From Ignavibacteria bacterium (GTDB lineage Bacteria > Bacteroidota > Ignavibacteria > Ignavibacteriales > Melioribacteraceae): 56,058 bases of DNA. Location: NCBI GenBank assembly GCA_012719345.1, contig JAAYAN010000172.1, forward strand, positions 1 to 56,058, in the 5' to 3' direction. A program made the position numbers and the translations under genes. Positions 16,717 to 29,652 of this stretch are shown piece after piece; the stretch's first letter is position 1, and every line of letters begins with the position of its first letter. A model generated the notes under the pieces. That model did no database searches, was not told the origin of the DNA, and saw nothing but the letters and a program-made list of their open reading frames with translations.

Positions 16717-18447
16717 ATGAAAAATTTAATTTTTTCTGCAGTAACAGTTTTTATTTTTATTAGCGCTTTTATATCTTGTCAATCAAACATTATACCTGAA
16801 AACTTTCAACAAACAACAATTTGCAATCCTGTAAATCTTAATTACAGATTTTGTTTGGATAAACCTTCGCGGCGAGAAGCAGCCGACCCGACGATGATTA
16901 ACTTTAAGGATGAATATTATTTATTCGCATCAAAATCGGGCGGATATTGGCATTCGGTTGATTTAATCAATTGGGATTTAATTACAACTAAAGATCTTCC
17001 ATTAGAAGATTACGCTCCGACTGCGGTGGTAATGAACGATACGGTGTATTTTATGGCATCGGCAGATAAACCTGCAGTATATAAAACCACTGACCCCAAA
17101 ACTGGAAAATGGCAAATTGTTAATCCCGAATTTCCTATTGGAATGATTGACCCTTGCTTTTTTGTGGATGATGATAATCGTTTATATTTTTATTACGGCT
17201 GTTCCCCTGTTAATCCTTTATATGCAGTAGAACTTGATCCAAAGACTTTCAATCCGATAGGAAAACCTGTTGAATTATTCAACAGCAATAAAGAAAAATA
17301 CGGATGGGAAAGATTCGGCGATTATAACGAAAGCAAAGAAAGTTCCTGGCTTGAAGGATCGTGGATGACAAAGTATAACAATAAATATTATTTGCAATAT
17401 GCTATCCCAGGTACGCAATTTAAAAGTTATTGCGACGGACTATATGTTTCAGATAAACCGCTTGGAGAATTTAAGCTTGCAAAACATAATCCAATTTCTG
17501 CTAAGCCCGAAGGCTTTATCGGCGGTGCAGGACACAGCAGCACTTTCCAGGATAAGTACGGAAATTACTGGCATATTTCAACTATGTCCATTTCAGTAAA
17601 GCATATGTTTGAAAGAAGATTAGGTTTGTTCCCAATGTTTTTTGATAAAGACGGTGATTTGTACACATATACAGGATTCGGCGATTTTCCTTACAAAGTT
17701 CCAACTAAAAAAATCTCAAGTCCGGAAGAATTATCAACCGGTTGGATGCTGCTTTCTTACAACAAACCTGTAGAAGTTTCATCTGAATTGGCGGATCATC
17801 CTAAAAAATTTATTACCGACGAAAATATTCGTAACTATTGGAGCGCGAAAACAGCAAACAAGGGTGAATGGTTTTCAATCGATTTGGAGAAGGAATGTTC
17901 AATTAACGCTGTGCAAATAAATTATGCGGAAAACGAAACACAAATCTTCGGAAGAGAAGGAAATATATTTTATCAGTATCTTCTTGAGTATTCCTCGGAT
18001 AATAAAAATTGGCAAGTTTTAACTGATAAAACACAAAATACGACGGATGTTCCTCACGATTATATCGAATTAAACAAGCCTGTTAAAGCAAGATATCTCC
18101 GCTTAACAAACTATAATATGCCGAGCGGTACCTTTGCAATTGCCGGTTTCCGGGTTTTTGGAAATGGAAGCGGAAAAGCTCCTTATCCAGTTGAAAAACT
18201 GGAAATTGAAAGATTATCCGAAGACAGATGCATTGTAAATTTAAAGTGGAATAAAAGTCCGAATACTACAGGTTTTAATATCCGATACGGAACTGATAAA
18301 AACAAATTGTACCATAATTATCAAGTATTAGATGCTGATTCGGTTACAATCAGAAGTTTGAACAGTTTGACAAAATACTTTTTTACTATTGATGCATTTA
18401 ATGAAAATGGCGTGAGCAAAGGAAAAATAATTTTTGAGGTTGAATAG
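16717..18447 (+). CDS. GH43 lipoprotein with F5/8-type (CBM32) and fibronectin III domains
   Basis: This is a 576-residue glycosidase. The leader ends 'SAFISC', so C21 is a plausible lipidation site and the enzyme may be membrane-anchored. The GH43 domain (about 50-345) shows D57 in 'EAADPTM', D145 in 'GMIDPCFF' and E213 in 'SWLEGSWM'. It is followed by an F5/8 type C (discoidin, CBM32-like) domain (about 355-490, 'NYWSAKTANKGEWFSIDL', 'VKARYLRLTNY') and a short fibronectin III domain (about 495-576). This architecture is common in hemicellulose or side-chain arabinose/xylose release. It is 64 bases after the preceding GH43. The precise sugar specificity cannot be read from the sequence. Confidence 0.87.
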   Translation: MKNLIFSAVTVFIFISAFISCQSNIIPENFQQTTICNPVNLNYRFCLDKPSRREAADPTMINFKDEYYLFASKSGGYWHSVDLINWDLITTKDLPLEDYAPTAVVMNDTVYFMASADKPAVYKTTDPKTGKWQIVNPEFPIGMIDPCFFVDDDNRLYFYYGCSPVNPLYAVELDPKTFNPIGKPVELFNSNKEKYGWERFGDYNESKESSWLEGSWMTKYNNKYYLQYAIPGTQFKSYCDGLYVSDKPLGEFKLAKHNPISAKPEGFIGGAGHSSTFQDKYGNYWHISTMSISVKHMFERRLGLFPMFFDKDGDLYTYTGFGDFPYKVPTKKISSPEELSTGWMLLSYNKPVEVSSELADHPKKFITDENIRNYWSAKTANKGEWFSIDLEKECSINAVQINYAENETQIFGREGNIFYQYLLEYSSDNKNWQVLTDKTQNTTDVPHDYIELNKPVKARYLRLTNYNMPSGTFAIAGFRVFGNGSGKAPYPVEKLEIERLSEDRCIVNLKWNKSPNTTGFNIRYGTDKNKLYHNYQVLDADSVTIRSLNSLTKYFFTIDAFNENGVSKGKIIFEVE

Positions 18448-18554
18448 TGGATATAAAATTGAGTTTCTTTTTGTTATTTTAGGAGACTTTAATAATTAAG
18501 AATTTAAGTTAAAATGCCGCTGATTTTAAAATTAGTATTTTACAATTAAAATAA

Positions 18555-20909
<2,355 letters not shown>

Positions 20910-20917
20910 AAAATATT

Positions 20918-20945
20918 AAGGTGTGTAATTAAAATTGCACACCTT
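20918..20945 (+). terminator. Hairpin after the second esterase gene
   Basis: AAGGTGTG and CACACCTT form an 8-bp stem with a 12-base AT-rich loop, followed by a short T-rich stretch. It could be a partial terminator or an RNA-processing hairpin within the enzyme cluster. Confidence 0.5.
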
Positions 20946-20987
20946 TCGTTTAAATAACTGTCACTAATTCTACAAGTAACCGACATT

Positions 20988-22145
20988 ATGATTATGAAAA
21001 AATTACAATTTATACTTTTATTTTTATGTTTAACATTTACAAGTTTCATAAATGCGCAAATACCTGCTGGAGCAAAATCACCATCTACTAACATCAGAGA
21101 AAATGATTATCCTTTTATTCTGCCCGATTTACGGGTAGTTTTTAAGGTAAATGCACCTGAAGCAAAAAAAGTGCAGATTGATTTAATGAAATTGTACGAT
21201 ATGCAAAAAGATGCATCCGGTAATTGGACAGTTACCACTGAACCTCAGGAACCCGGTTTTCACTATTACTCTTTAGTGATTGATGATGTTAAAGTTGCTG
21301 ATCCGGCGAGTAAAACTTTTTTTGGAATGGGCAGAATGGCAAGCGGAATTGAAATTCCGGAAGCAGGTGCAGATTTTTATTCAATTAAAAATGTTCCACA
21401 TGGTGACATTAGAAATGTATCTTACTTTTCAAAAGTTACAAATTCTTGGCGCAATTTAAATATTTACACTCCGCCGGGATATGATGAAAATTCAAACAAA
21501 AAATACCCTGTGCTTTATATTCAACACGGGGGCGGAGAAGATGAAAGCGGCTGGGCAGTTCAGGGAAGAACAAATATTGTTCTTGATAATCTTATTGCCG
21601 AGAAAAAAGCCGAACCAATGCTTGTTGTAATTCCTAACGGAAATGTAACCAGACCCGGAGAAAATTTTACAGGTTATTCCGAGCAGGCAATGCAGGCATT
21701 TAAGGAAGAATTGTTAGAAAACATAATACCATTTGTGGAAAGTAAATACAAAATTAAAACGGACAGAGAAAACAAAGCTTTAGCAGGTTTATCAATGGGG
21801 GGCGGTCAGTCTTTCTACACAGGTTTAAGAAATACAGACATTTTTGCAAATGTCGGAATTTTCAGCAGCGGGTTGTTTGGCGGAATTCCTCAATCGGGAA
21901 GTTCATTTGATCCTGAAAAGATTATCCCGGGAATACTTACCGATGCAGAATCATTTAATAAAAAGCTTGATGTATTTTACATTTCTGTTGGCGAACAAGA
22001 CCAGAGAATTGATGCAACAAAAAAACTTATAGGTGTTTTTAAGGATAAAGGTTTGAAAGTTCACTTTTCATCATTTCCCGGCGGACACGAATGGCAGGTT
22101 TGGAGAAAATCTTTACACGATTTTGCTCAAAAACTATTTAAATAA
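20988..22145 (+). CDS. Secreted CE1-type esterase, copy 3
   Basis: This 385-residue esterase is the most divergent of the tandem trio. A signal peptide (1-24, 'FINAQ') is followed by the N-terminal beta-sandwich (about 40-125) and the hydrolase domain with S269 in 'AGLSMGGG' and H367 in 'GGHEWQVWRKSL'. The start could be ATG 20988 or the ATG two codons later; no strong ribosome-binding site decides between them. Divergence in the lid and acid regions suggests a different ester specificity (inference). Confidence 0.87.
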   Translation: MIMKKLQFILLFLCLTFTSFINAQIPAGAKSPSTNIRENDYPFILPDLRVVFKVNAPEAKKVQIDLMKLYDMQKDASGNWTVTTEPQEPGFHYYSLVIDDVKVADPASKTFFGMGRMASGIEIPEAGADFYSIKNVPHGDIRNVSYFSKVTNSWRNLNIYTPPGYDENSNKKYPVLYIQHGGGEDESGWAVQGRTNIVLDNLIAEKKAEPMLVVIPNGNVTRPGENFTGYSEQAMQAFKEELLENIIPFVESKYKIKTDRENKALAGLSMGGGQSFYTGLRNTDIFANVGIFSSGLFGGIPQSGSSFDPEKIIPGILTDAESFNKKLDVFYISVGEQDQRIDATKKLIGVFKDKGLKVHFSSFPGGHEWQVWRKSLHDFAQKLFK

Positions 22146-22158
22146 TGATTATTTATAG

Positions 22159-22179
22159 AAGCATCGAATATGCTTTTTT
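22159..22179 (+). terminator. Short hairpin with T-run after the third esterase gene
   Basis: AAGCAT, loop CGAAT, ATGCTT is followed immediately by further T residues. The stem has only six base pairs but the T-run is clear. It may split the enzyme cluster into separate transcription units. Confidence 0.5.
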
Positions 22180-22230
22180 AATATAAATGCGATAAATAAG
22201 AGATATTGATTTACTTAAAATGGAGGCTAA

Positions 22231-24819
22231 ATGAAACTAACAACATTACTGCTGTTAATATTTACAATGAATCTTTATTCCCAGACTCTTCCCTACCAAA
22301 ATCCTAATTTAAGTTCCGAAGAAAGGGCTAAAGATTTAATTTCACGCTTAACTTTAGAAGAAAAAGCTAATCTGATGTGCGACGTTTCTGAAGCTATCCC
22401 GCGTCTCGGTATTAAAAAGTTTAATTGGTGGAGCGAAGCGTTACATGGGTTGGCAAATAACGATAGCGTAACAGTATTTCCGGAACCAATTGGAATGGCG
22501 GCATCATTTAATGACGAATTGGTTTACAAAGTATTCAATGCTGCTTCGGATGAAACCCGTGCGAAATATAATGCACTGATTAAAAGAGGCGGTGAAAATA
22601 AGAGATTTTTAAGTCTTTCGGTATGGACTCCGAATATTAATATTTTCCGCGATCCTCGCTGGGGACGCGGTCAGGAAACTTACGGAGAGGATCCTTATTT
22701 AACTTCAAGAATGGGTATTTCTGTTGTTAAAGGTTTACAAGGGCCAGATGATGCAAAATATAAAAAACTTCTTGCTTGTGCAAAACACTATGCTGTTCAC
22801 TCCGGTCCCGAATGGAGCAGACATGAGTTAAATCTTACAGATGTTAATCCCCGCGATCTTTGGGAGACATACCTCCCTGCTTTTAAATCCTTAGTTCAGG
22901 ATGCAGATGTCCGCCAGGTAATGTGCGCATACCAGCGTTTAAATGACGAGCCTTGCTGCGGTAATACAAGATTGTTGCAGAAAATTTTACGTGAAGACTG
23001 GGGTTTTAAACATCTTGTAGTTTCCGATTGCGGCGCAATAACAGATTTTTATTCAAGCCACAAGGTATCTTCCGATGCAACACATGCTGCAGTGAAAGGT
23101 GTTATAGCCGGAACTGATGTTGAATGCCAATGGGATAACCATGCTTATAAAAAATTACCCGAAGCTGTTAAAAAAGGAATAATTACAGAAAAAGAAATTG
23201 ACGAGCGCTTATTACGTGTTTTAATTGGCAGGTTTGATCTTGGAGAAATGGATAAAGATGAAATAGTACCTTGGGCACAAATTCCTATATCAGTTGTTAA
23301 CAACGATGAACATCGTAAATTAGCTTACGATATGTCTCTTGAAACTATGACTCTTCTTCAAAATAAAAGAAATATACTGCCTTTATCCAAATCAATTAAA
23401 AAAATTGCCGTTATCGGACCTAACGCCGATGATGAACCGATGCTTTGGGGTAATTACAACGGCACACCGATTCGCACAATTACAATTCTCGACGGAATAA
23501 AAACAAAAGTCCCGAGCGAAAATATTATTTACGATAAAGCTTGCGATTTAGTTGAAGACAAAGTAACAGTGAGTTATTTTGATCAATGTAATTTTGAAGG
23601 GAAAAAAGGATTTAAAGCTACATATTGGAATAACATAACAAGTGAAGGCAACAGTGTTATTTCTCATCAAATTGTTAACCCGATTAAATTAACAACAGCC
23701 GGACAGCACGAATTTGCTTCGGGAGTTAAATTAGAAGGTTTCTCTGCTAAATACGAAACCGAATTTGTTGCAAGCAAAACAGAAGAAATAGTATTTAAAT
23801 GCGGAGCTACTGGTCATTTTGAATTATTAGTTAACGGCGAATCTATTGTCAAGTATGAAAACTGGAGAACCCTTATTTCGAAACATCCTATAAAAGTTGA
23901 AGAAGGGAAAAAGTATGATATCGAAATCCGTTTTTTTCAGATGAACAATTGGGAGGCAAATCTTGAATTTACTTTTGGAAGAGAAGTGGATGTTGATTAC
24001 ACTGAACTAATTAAAAAGTTAAATGGAATAGAAACAGTGGTTTATGTCGGCGGACTTTCAACTGTATTAGAAGGCGAAGAAATGCCTGTATCGTACCCTG
24101 GTTTCAAAGGCGGCGACCGTACTAATATCGACCTTCCTTCTGTTCAGCGTAATTTGTTAAAAGCATTAAAAAAAGCCGGTAAAAAAGTAATCTTTGTAAA
24201 CTGTTCAGGTTCTGCTATCGCCCTTACACCCGAAACCGAAACCTGCGATGCAATTTTACAAGCTTGGTACGGAGGAGAATCCGGCGGTCAGGCTGTTGCG
24301 GATGTTTTATTCGGTGATTATAACCCGTCCGGTAAACTGCCTGTCACGTTCTATAAGAATTCCGATAATTTAGGCGATTTTGAAGATTATTCAATGAAAG
24401 GACGCACTTACAGATTTACATCCGATTACCTCTTCCCTTTTGGATACGGATTAAGTTATACAAAATTTAAAATAGGAAAAGCAAAATTCAGTAAGACACA
24501 GATTAATAAAGATGAAAACCTTGTTATTACAATACCTGTTTCAAATACAGGAAAACTGAAAGGGACAGAAATAGTTCAAGTATACGTACGAAAGATTAAT
24601 GATATTGATGGTCCTATAAAAACCTTAAAAGGTTTTCAGAGAGTAACATTAAATACAAGAGAAAAAACTGATGCAGTAATCACTCTGCCTGCTTCTTCTT
24701 TTGAATTTTTCGATTACAGTACCGGTAAAATGTCTGTTTCCTCCGGAAAATATGAAATTTTTTACGGTAATAGTTCGGATGCAAAAGACTTAAAGTCGAC
24801 AATAATTGCTATTAAATAA
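22231..24819 (+). CDS. Secreted GH3 beta-xylosidase/beta-glucosidase with PA14 insertion
   Basis: This 862-residue exo-glycosidase likely trims xylo- or gluco-oligosaccharides from the non-reducing end. After a signal peptide (1-18) comes the GH3 barrel, with 'CAKHYAVHSGPEWSRHE' (183-199) and the nucleophile D266 in 'VVSDCGAITD'. The alpha/beta sandwich is interrupted by a PA14 domain (about 459-582, 'FKATYWNN...'). After the PA14 insert, 'LEGEEMP' (about 613-619) carries the expected acid/base glutamate. A C-terminal fibronectin III-like domain (about 735-862) closes the protein. The order matches bacterial xylan beta-1,4-xylosidases, but beta-glucosidases share it. ATG follows GGAGG. Confidence 0.9.
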   Translation: MKLTTLLLLIFTMNLYSQTLPYQNPNLSSEERAKDLISRLTLEEKANLMCDVSEAIPRLGIKKFNWWSEALHGLANNDSVTVFPEPIGMAASFNDELVYKVFNAASDETRAKYNALIKRGGENKRFLSLSVWTPNINIFRDPRWGRGQETYGEDPYLTSRMGISVVKGLQGPDDAKYKKLLACAKHYAVHSGPEWSRHELNLTDVNPRDLWETYLPAFKSLVQDADVRQVMCAYQRLNDEPCCGNTRLLQKILREDWGFKHLVVSDCGAITDFYSSHKVSSDATHAAVKGVIAGTDVECQWDNHAYKKLPEAVKKGIITEKEIDERLLRVLIGRFDLGEMDKDEIVPWAQIPISVVNNDEHRKLAYDMSLETMTLLQNKRNILPLSKSIKKIAVIGPNADDEPMLWGNYNGTPIRTITILDGIKTKVPSENIIYDKACDLVEDKVTVSYFDQCNFEGKKGFKATYWNNITSEGNSVISHQIVNPIKLTTAGQHEFASGVKLEGFSAKYETEFVASKTEEIVFKCGATGHFELLVNGESIVKYENWRTLISKHPIKVEEGKKYDIEIRFFQMNNWEANLEFTFGREVDVDYTELIKKLNGIETVVYVGGLSTVLEGEEMPVSYPGFKGGDRTNIDLPSVQRNLLKALKKAGKKVIFVNCSGSAIALTPETETCDAILQAWYGGESGGQAVADVLFGDYNPSGKLPVTFYKNSDNLGDFEDYSMKGRTYRFTSDYLFPFGYGLSYTKFKIGKAKFSKTQINKDENLVITIPVSNTGKLKGTEIVQVYVRKINDIDGPIKTLKGFQRVTLNTREKTDAVITLPASSFEFFDYSTGKMSVSSGKYEIFYGNSSDAKDLKSTIIAIK

Positions 24820-24909
24820 TGAAGAAATTGATTTAACTAAAAAGAATCTGGTTCTTTAAATGTTCAAGTTATTAAAAAATCAGGTAAATATTTTGATTAT
24901 AAATTAATT

Positions 24910-26976
24910 ATGGAAATTGTTTTGGAAAAGAAACTTGTTATCACAATTTTAATATTACTTTCTGGACTTCTTAACTTATATGCAGAAAATGGACATAGTC
25001 TCTGGCTGCGCAATCAGATTCCTAAACAGGTAGAAGTTATCTGCTCAAAACAGTCTGAAACTTTAAGTATTGCAGTTCAGGAATTAAAACAGAATTGGCA
25101 AGGTAATCCCGGTGCGGAAGTTACCCTCAGTATCAAATTTAATAAAGAAATAAAGGGTGATGGATATATTCTTGATTCATCAGGTGTACAAGCAAATACA
25201 GATATTGGAATATTATACGGTGTTTATGATCTGTTGCGCCGCCAAAGAATTGAACAACCTACAAAGGAATTAATTTCTAATCCATCATACGAAATTCGCT
25301 TGCTTAACCATTGGGATAACCTTGATGGTACAATTGAACGCGGATATGCCGGAAAATCGATATTCTGGCGCGATGAAAATGAGATTTTAACAATTACGGA
25401 ACAAGACAAAATATTATGGCAGGAATATGCCCGTGCTAATGCATCAATTGGAATTAACGGCACTGTTTTAAATAATGTAAATTCATCACCTAAAATGCTG
25501 GAAATTAAAACTCTGCAAAAAGTAAAAGCTATTGCAGAGGTTTTACGACCTTATGGAATTAAAACATACCTGTCTGTAAATTTTTCTTCTCCTGCCGTTT
25601 TGAGCGGTCTTAAAACCTCAGACCCATTGGATTCTGATGTAATAAAATGGTGGAAAAATAAAGTGAAGGAAATCTACACTTTAATCCCGGATTTTGGCGG
25701 ATTTCTTGTTAAAGCAAATAGTGAAGGGCAGCCCGGACCTCAGGATTTCGGGCGTACTCATGCTGATGGTGCGAATATGATGGCTGATGCTTTAAAACCA
25801 TTTGGCGGAATTGTAATGTGGCGCGCTTTTGTGTACAGTCCTAAAGAAAAAGATCGTGCTATGCAAGCTTATTCTGAATTTATGCCATTAGAAGGCAAGT
25901 TTCGAGAAAATGTTATTATCCAGGTGAAAAATGGACCGGTTGACTTTCAACCCCGCGAGCCTTTTAATCCGCTATTCGGCGCAATGAAAAAAACTGCAGT
26001 TATGCCGGAACTACAAATTACACAGGAGTATTTGGGACATTCAAAACATCTTGTCTTTTTATCTACGATGTGGGAAGAATTTCTGAATAGCGATACTTAT
26101 CATCAGGGAAAAGGAAGCACAGTTGCCAGATGTACCGATGGAAGCATTTATCCTCATAAATATACTGCAATTGCAGGTGTTTCAAACATTGGTCTTGATT
26201 CTAACTGGTGCGGTCATACTTTTGCTCAATCTAACTGGTATGCGTTTGGTCGTTTGGCATGGAATAACAATTTGACAAGTGAAGATATTGCTGCTGAATG
26301 GATCAAATTGACTTTTTCAAATAAATCAAGCATTTCGGATTTTAATGATTGGCAGGAGCACTTTTTATTACCCGTAAAAAAAATGATGATTGAAAGTCGT
26401 GAAGCGGCTGTTGATTACATGATGCCTTTAGGACTTCATCATATTTTTGCAGGCGATCATCATTATGGACCCGGTCCCTGGTATGCACCTCCAAACTTAC
26501 GTCCAGATTGGACTCCTCCTTATTATCACCGTGCTGATAAAAACGGAATCGGTTTTGACCGTACCCAATCCGGAAGCAATGCAGTAAGCCAGTATCACGA
26601 ACCTTTAAGTTCTCAATTTAATAATGTAAACACTTGCCCGGAAGAATATTTGTTATGGTTTCATCATTTGTCATGGGATTATAAGATGAATAACGGACGA
26701 ATTTTATGGGATGAATTATGTTTCCGTTATGAAAACGGTTTGAATAAAGTCCGGGGTTTTCAGAAAGTATGGGATAAAGTAAAAAATTATGTTGATGAAC
26801 AAACATTTACTGAAGTGCAAAGTAAACTACGCAGCCAATGCCGAGCGGCTCAAATGTGGAAAGATGGATGTTTATTATATTTTCAGCAATTCAGTCAAAT
26901 GCCAATTCCATATGATATTGAGCGTCCTGTTTATGATTTAGATAAATTGGAGAAAATGGATTTTACGAAAGATTAG
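24910..26976 (+). CDS. Secreted GH67 alpha-glucuronidase
   Basis: GH67 enzymes remove (4-O-methyl-)glucuronic acid from the non-reducing end of xylo-oligosaccharides. The 688-residue protein has an export signal (about 1-25, 'LLNLYAE'), an N-terminal beta-sandwich and a TIM barrel with 'NNVNSSPKML', 'SVNFSSPAV' and the acid motif 'KANSEGQPGPQDFGRTHADG' with E272. The downstream 'QVKNGPVDFQPREP' and 'MPELQITQEYLGH' hold the Asp and Glu expected to activate water. Length is normal. The start is uncertain: ATG 24910 has no obvious ribosome-binding site, and a TTG four codons on (24922) is an alternative. It fits a glucuronoxylan-targeting set and needs prior chain cleavage by a xylanase, which is not in the window. 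Confidence 0.92.
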   Translation: MEIVLEKKLVITILILLSGLLNLYAENGHSLWLRNQIPKQVEVICSKQSETLSIAVQELKQNWQGNPGAEVTLSIKFNKEIKGDGYILDSSGVQANTDIGILYGVYDLLRRQRIEQPTKELISNPSYEIRLLNHWDNLDGTIERGYAGKSIFWRDENEILTITEQDKILWQEYARANASIGINGTVLNNVNSSPKMLEIKTLQKVKAIAEVLRPYGIKTYLSVNFSSPAVLSGLKTSDPLDSDVIKWWKNKVKEIYTLIPDFGGFLVKANSEGQPGPQDFGRTHADGANMMADALKPFGGIVMWRAFVYSPKEKDRAMQAYSEFMPLEGKFRENVIIQVKNGPVDFQPREPFNPLFGAMKKTAVMPELQITQEYLGHSKHLVFLSTMWEEFLNSDTYHQGKGSTVARCTDGSIYPHKYTAIAGVSNIGLDSNWCGHTFAQSNWYAFGRLAWNNNLTSEDIAAEWIKLTFSNKSSISDFNDWQEHFLLPVKKMMIESREAAVDYMMPLGLHHIFAGDHHYGPGPWYAPPNLRPDWTPPYYHRADKNGIGFDRTQSGSNAVSQYHEPLSSQFNNVNTCPEEYLLWFHHLSWDYKMNNGRILWDELCFRYENGLNKVRGFQKVWDKVKNYVDEQTFTEVQSKLRSQCRAAQMWKDGCLLYFQQFSQMPIPYDIERPVYDLDKLEKMDFTKD

Positions 26977-27083
26977 AATTTTACACTTTCTGCACTGTTT
27001 TTAACAAGGCAAAAGATTTGTTATAAGTTAATAAAAGGATTAGTTAATAGAAATTTAACAAAATTATTCAGGAGCAATAAGGT

Positions 27084-29507
27084 ATGTTCAGAAAATATTT
27101 AAGCATTTTAGCATTTGTTTTTTCTTTAGCAATAGTTATTGAAGCCCAATCTTTTAAAAAAACTGAATTAGGTATAAAATCCACAATTAATTCTGTAGAT
27201 TATGAAATTCAGTTTATTAATCCTTCAATTGTAAGAATTCTTAAATCTCCGGTTCAAAAGGAATTTAGTAAAGAAAGTTTTTCGGTAATTGCGAAACCTG
27301 CAAATACTGAAATTAATATAACCGAAAACGGCAATTCTCTGTCAGTTAGCAGTAAAGAATTAACCGTTAAAATTGATTTAAAAAACGGTGCTGTATCCTT
27401 TTTTAAGCTTTCCGGCGAATTGCTGTTATCTGAAAAAAATGAAGGTTATTCCTTCACAAAATTTGATGATATTGGCAATAGTACTTTTAGTGTAGGACAA
27501 TCGTTTAATTTAAGTAAAGATGAAGCAATTTACGGGCTGGGTCAGCAGCAGCAGGGAAAAATGATTCAGCGAAATATAAAGTTGAAAATGGTGCAGGGAA
27601 ATACCGATGACTATTCGCCTTTTTTTGTCTCGATAAAAGGCTATGGTTTATTCTGGGATAATTACTCACCAACTACTTTCACAGATAATCCAGGCGAAAC
27701 AACTTTTTCTTCGGAAGTTGGAGATTGCATTGATTACTATTTTATGTATGGTGAAAACCTCGACGGCGTAATTGCAAAGATGCGCGAATTGACAGGTCAA
27801 GCTCCTATGTTTCCGCTTTGGACTTTCGGATATTGGCAAAGCAAAGAACGGTATAAAAGTCAGGATGAGCTGGTAGATGTAGTTAAAAAATACAGGGAAT
27901 TAAATGTCCCGATTGACGGCATAATTCAGGACTGGCAATATTGGGGAAATAATTATCTCTGGAACGCGATGGAATTTCTGAATGTAGATTTTCCAAATCC
28001 TAAAAAAATGATTGACGATGTGCATAAATTGAACGCACGTATGATTATATCAATCTGGAATTCCTTTGGACCTCAGACCAAACAGTATAAAGAATTGGAT
28101 AAAATCGGAGCATTGATGGATTTCAATACTTGGCCGCAATCAGGTTCTGAGAAATGGCCGCCGAATATGGATTACCCATCCGGAGTAAAAGTTTATGATC
28201 CATATAATCCAAATGCCCGCGATATTTATTGGAGACATTTAAATAAAGGAATATTCGAGCTTGGAATGGACGGCTGGTGGATGGATTCCTCTGAACCGGA
28301 TCATCTTGATGCAAAAGATTCAGATTTGAATAACAAAACTTATCTTGGCTCATTCCGTAAAGTTCGAAACGCTTTTCCATTAATGACTGTTGGTGGAGTT
28401 TATCAAAATCAACGAAAAGTATCGTCCGATAAAAGAGTATTCATCCTAACGAGATCGGCTTTTGCAGGACAACAGCGTTACGGAGCTAATACTTGGTCGG
28501 GAGATGTTGTTGCTTCGTGGGATGCTTTGCGTAATCAAATTTCTGCCGGATTAAATTTTTCACTTACAGGAATTCCTTATTGGAACAGTGATATCGGCGG
28601 GTTTTTCTTGTGGAATTTTCCTAAAAAATTAGAAGACCCGAATTACAGAGAATTATACGTTAGATGGATTCAGTTCGGTGCTTTCTGTCCGATGATGCGC
28701 TCTCACGGTGCTGACGCGCCCCGGGAAATTTATCAATTCGGCAAAAGAGGCGATATACTTTTTGATGCGATTGAGAAATCAATAAAACTCAGATATTCAC
28801 TGCTCCCTTATATTTATTCTTCGGCTTGGGAAGTAACTTCAAAGCATTCTACAATGATGCGTGCGCTTGCGTTTGATTTTGCTAATGACAAAAATGCACT
28901 CGATATCAATAATGAATATTTATTTGGGAAGAATCTTCTTGTTTGTCCTGTTACTAATCCAATGTATTCCAAATCGTTGGTTAACGGTAAAGACACAGTA
29001 AAAATAGCTGACTTCTCGCAAACGAAATCAAGTGATATTTATCTGCCAAAAGGTTCAAACTGGGTTGATTTCTGGACAGGCGAAAAATTAAACGGCGGAC
29101 AAACAATTAAGAAAGAAACCCCGATAGATATTATCCCATTATACCTTAAAGCCGGTTCTATTCTTCCAATTGGTCCCGATGTTCAATATGCCGCAGAAAA
29201 AAACTGGCAGAATCTTGAAATAAGAATTTATCCTGGAGCAGATGGTGAGTTCACCCTTTATGAAGATGAAAATGACAATTACAATTATGAAAAAGGCATT
29301 TATTCTACAATCAGTTTTGTTTGGGATGATGCGAGCAAAACATTGACAGTAAATGATAGAGAAGGTTCTTTCCCGGGAATGCTTGAAGAACGGACTTTTA
29401 ATATTGTTTTGGTTTCAAAAGATAATGGTTTGGGTTTTATTAAATCAGAAAAATGTAATAGAATAATATCTTATAACGGAAAGCAATTAAAAATTCCGTT
29501 AAAGTAA
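27084..29507 (+). CDS. Secreted GH31 alpha-xylosidase/alpha-glucosidase
   Basis: This 807-residue GH31 enzyme has a signal peptide (1-22, 'VIEAQ'), an N-terminal galactose-mutarotase-like beta domain (about 25-230) and a TIM barrel with 'IIQDWQYWGNN' and the nucleophile D401 in 'DGWWMDSSEPD'. Next come 'AFAGQQRYGANTWSGDV' and a distal C-terminal beta domain of the DUF5110 type ('YPGADGEFTLYEDENDN'). The motif pattern is close to bacterial alpha-xylosidases active on xyloglucan oligosaccharides, but alpha-glucosidase activity cannot be excluded. It is paralogous to the GH31 gene 4 kb downstream, which carries an extra PA14 domain. Confidence 0.89.
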   Translation: MFRKYLSILAFVFSLAIVIEAQSFKKTELGIKSTINSVDYEIQFINPSIVRILKSPVQKEFSKESFSVIAKPANTEINITENGNSLSVSSKELTVKIDLKNGAVSFFKLSGELLLSEKNEGYSFTKFDDIGNSTFSVGQSFNLSKDEAIYGLGQQQQGKMIQRNIKLKMVQGNTDDYSPFFVSIKGYGLFWDNYSPTTFTDNPGETTFSSEVGDCIDYYFMYGENLDGVIAKMRELTGQAPMFPLWTFGYWQSKERYKSQDELVDVVKKYRELNVPIDGIIQDWQYWGNNYLWNAMEFLNVDFPNPKKMIDDVHKLNARMIISIWNSFGPQTKQYKELDKIGALMDFNTWPQSGSEKWPPNMDYPSGVKVYDPYNPNARDIYWRHLNKGIFELGMDGWWMDSSEPDHLDAKDSDLNNKTYLGSFRKVRNAFPLMTVGGVYQNQRKVSSDKRVFILTRSAFAGQQRYGANTWSGDVVASWDALRNQISAGLNFSLTGIPYWNSDIGGFFLWNFPKKLEDPNYRELYVRWIQFGAFCPMMRSHGADAPREIYQFGKRGDILFDAIEKSIKLRYSLLPYIYSSAWEVTSKHSTMMRALAFDFANDKNALDINNEYLFGKNLLVCPVTNPMYSKSLVNGKDTVKIADFSQTKSSDIYLPKGSNWVDFWTGEKLNGGQTIKKETPIDIIPLYLKAGSILPIGPDVQYAAEKNWQNLEIRIYPGADGEFTLYEDENDNYNYEKGIYSTISFVWDDASKTLTVNDREGSFPGMLEERTFNIVLVSKDNGLGFIKSEKCNRIISYNGKQLKIPLK

Positions 29508-29652
29508 TGGTTTTAAAGTTCTTATTTTTGTTGAGAATTATTTTCTTAAAGATGTATAAATAGATTTCTAATTTACCGGAGTTAGAGAGCAATACAGAAT
29601 ATTTTTCTTAATTTTGCTTTTAATAATTTAAATAATTAAATGGAGTTGATTT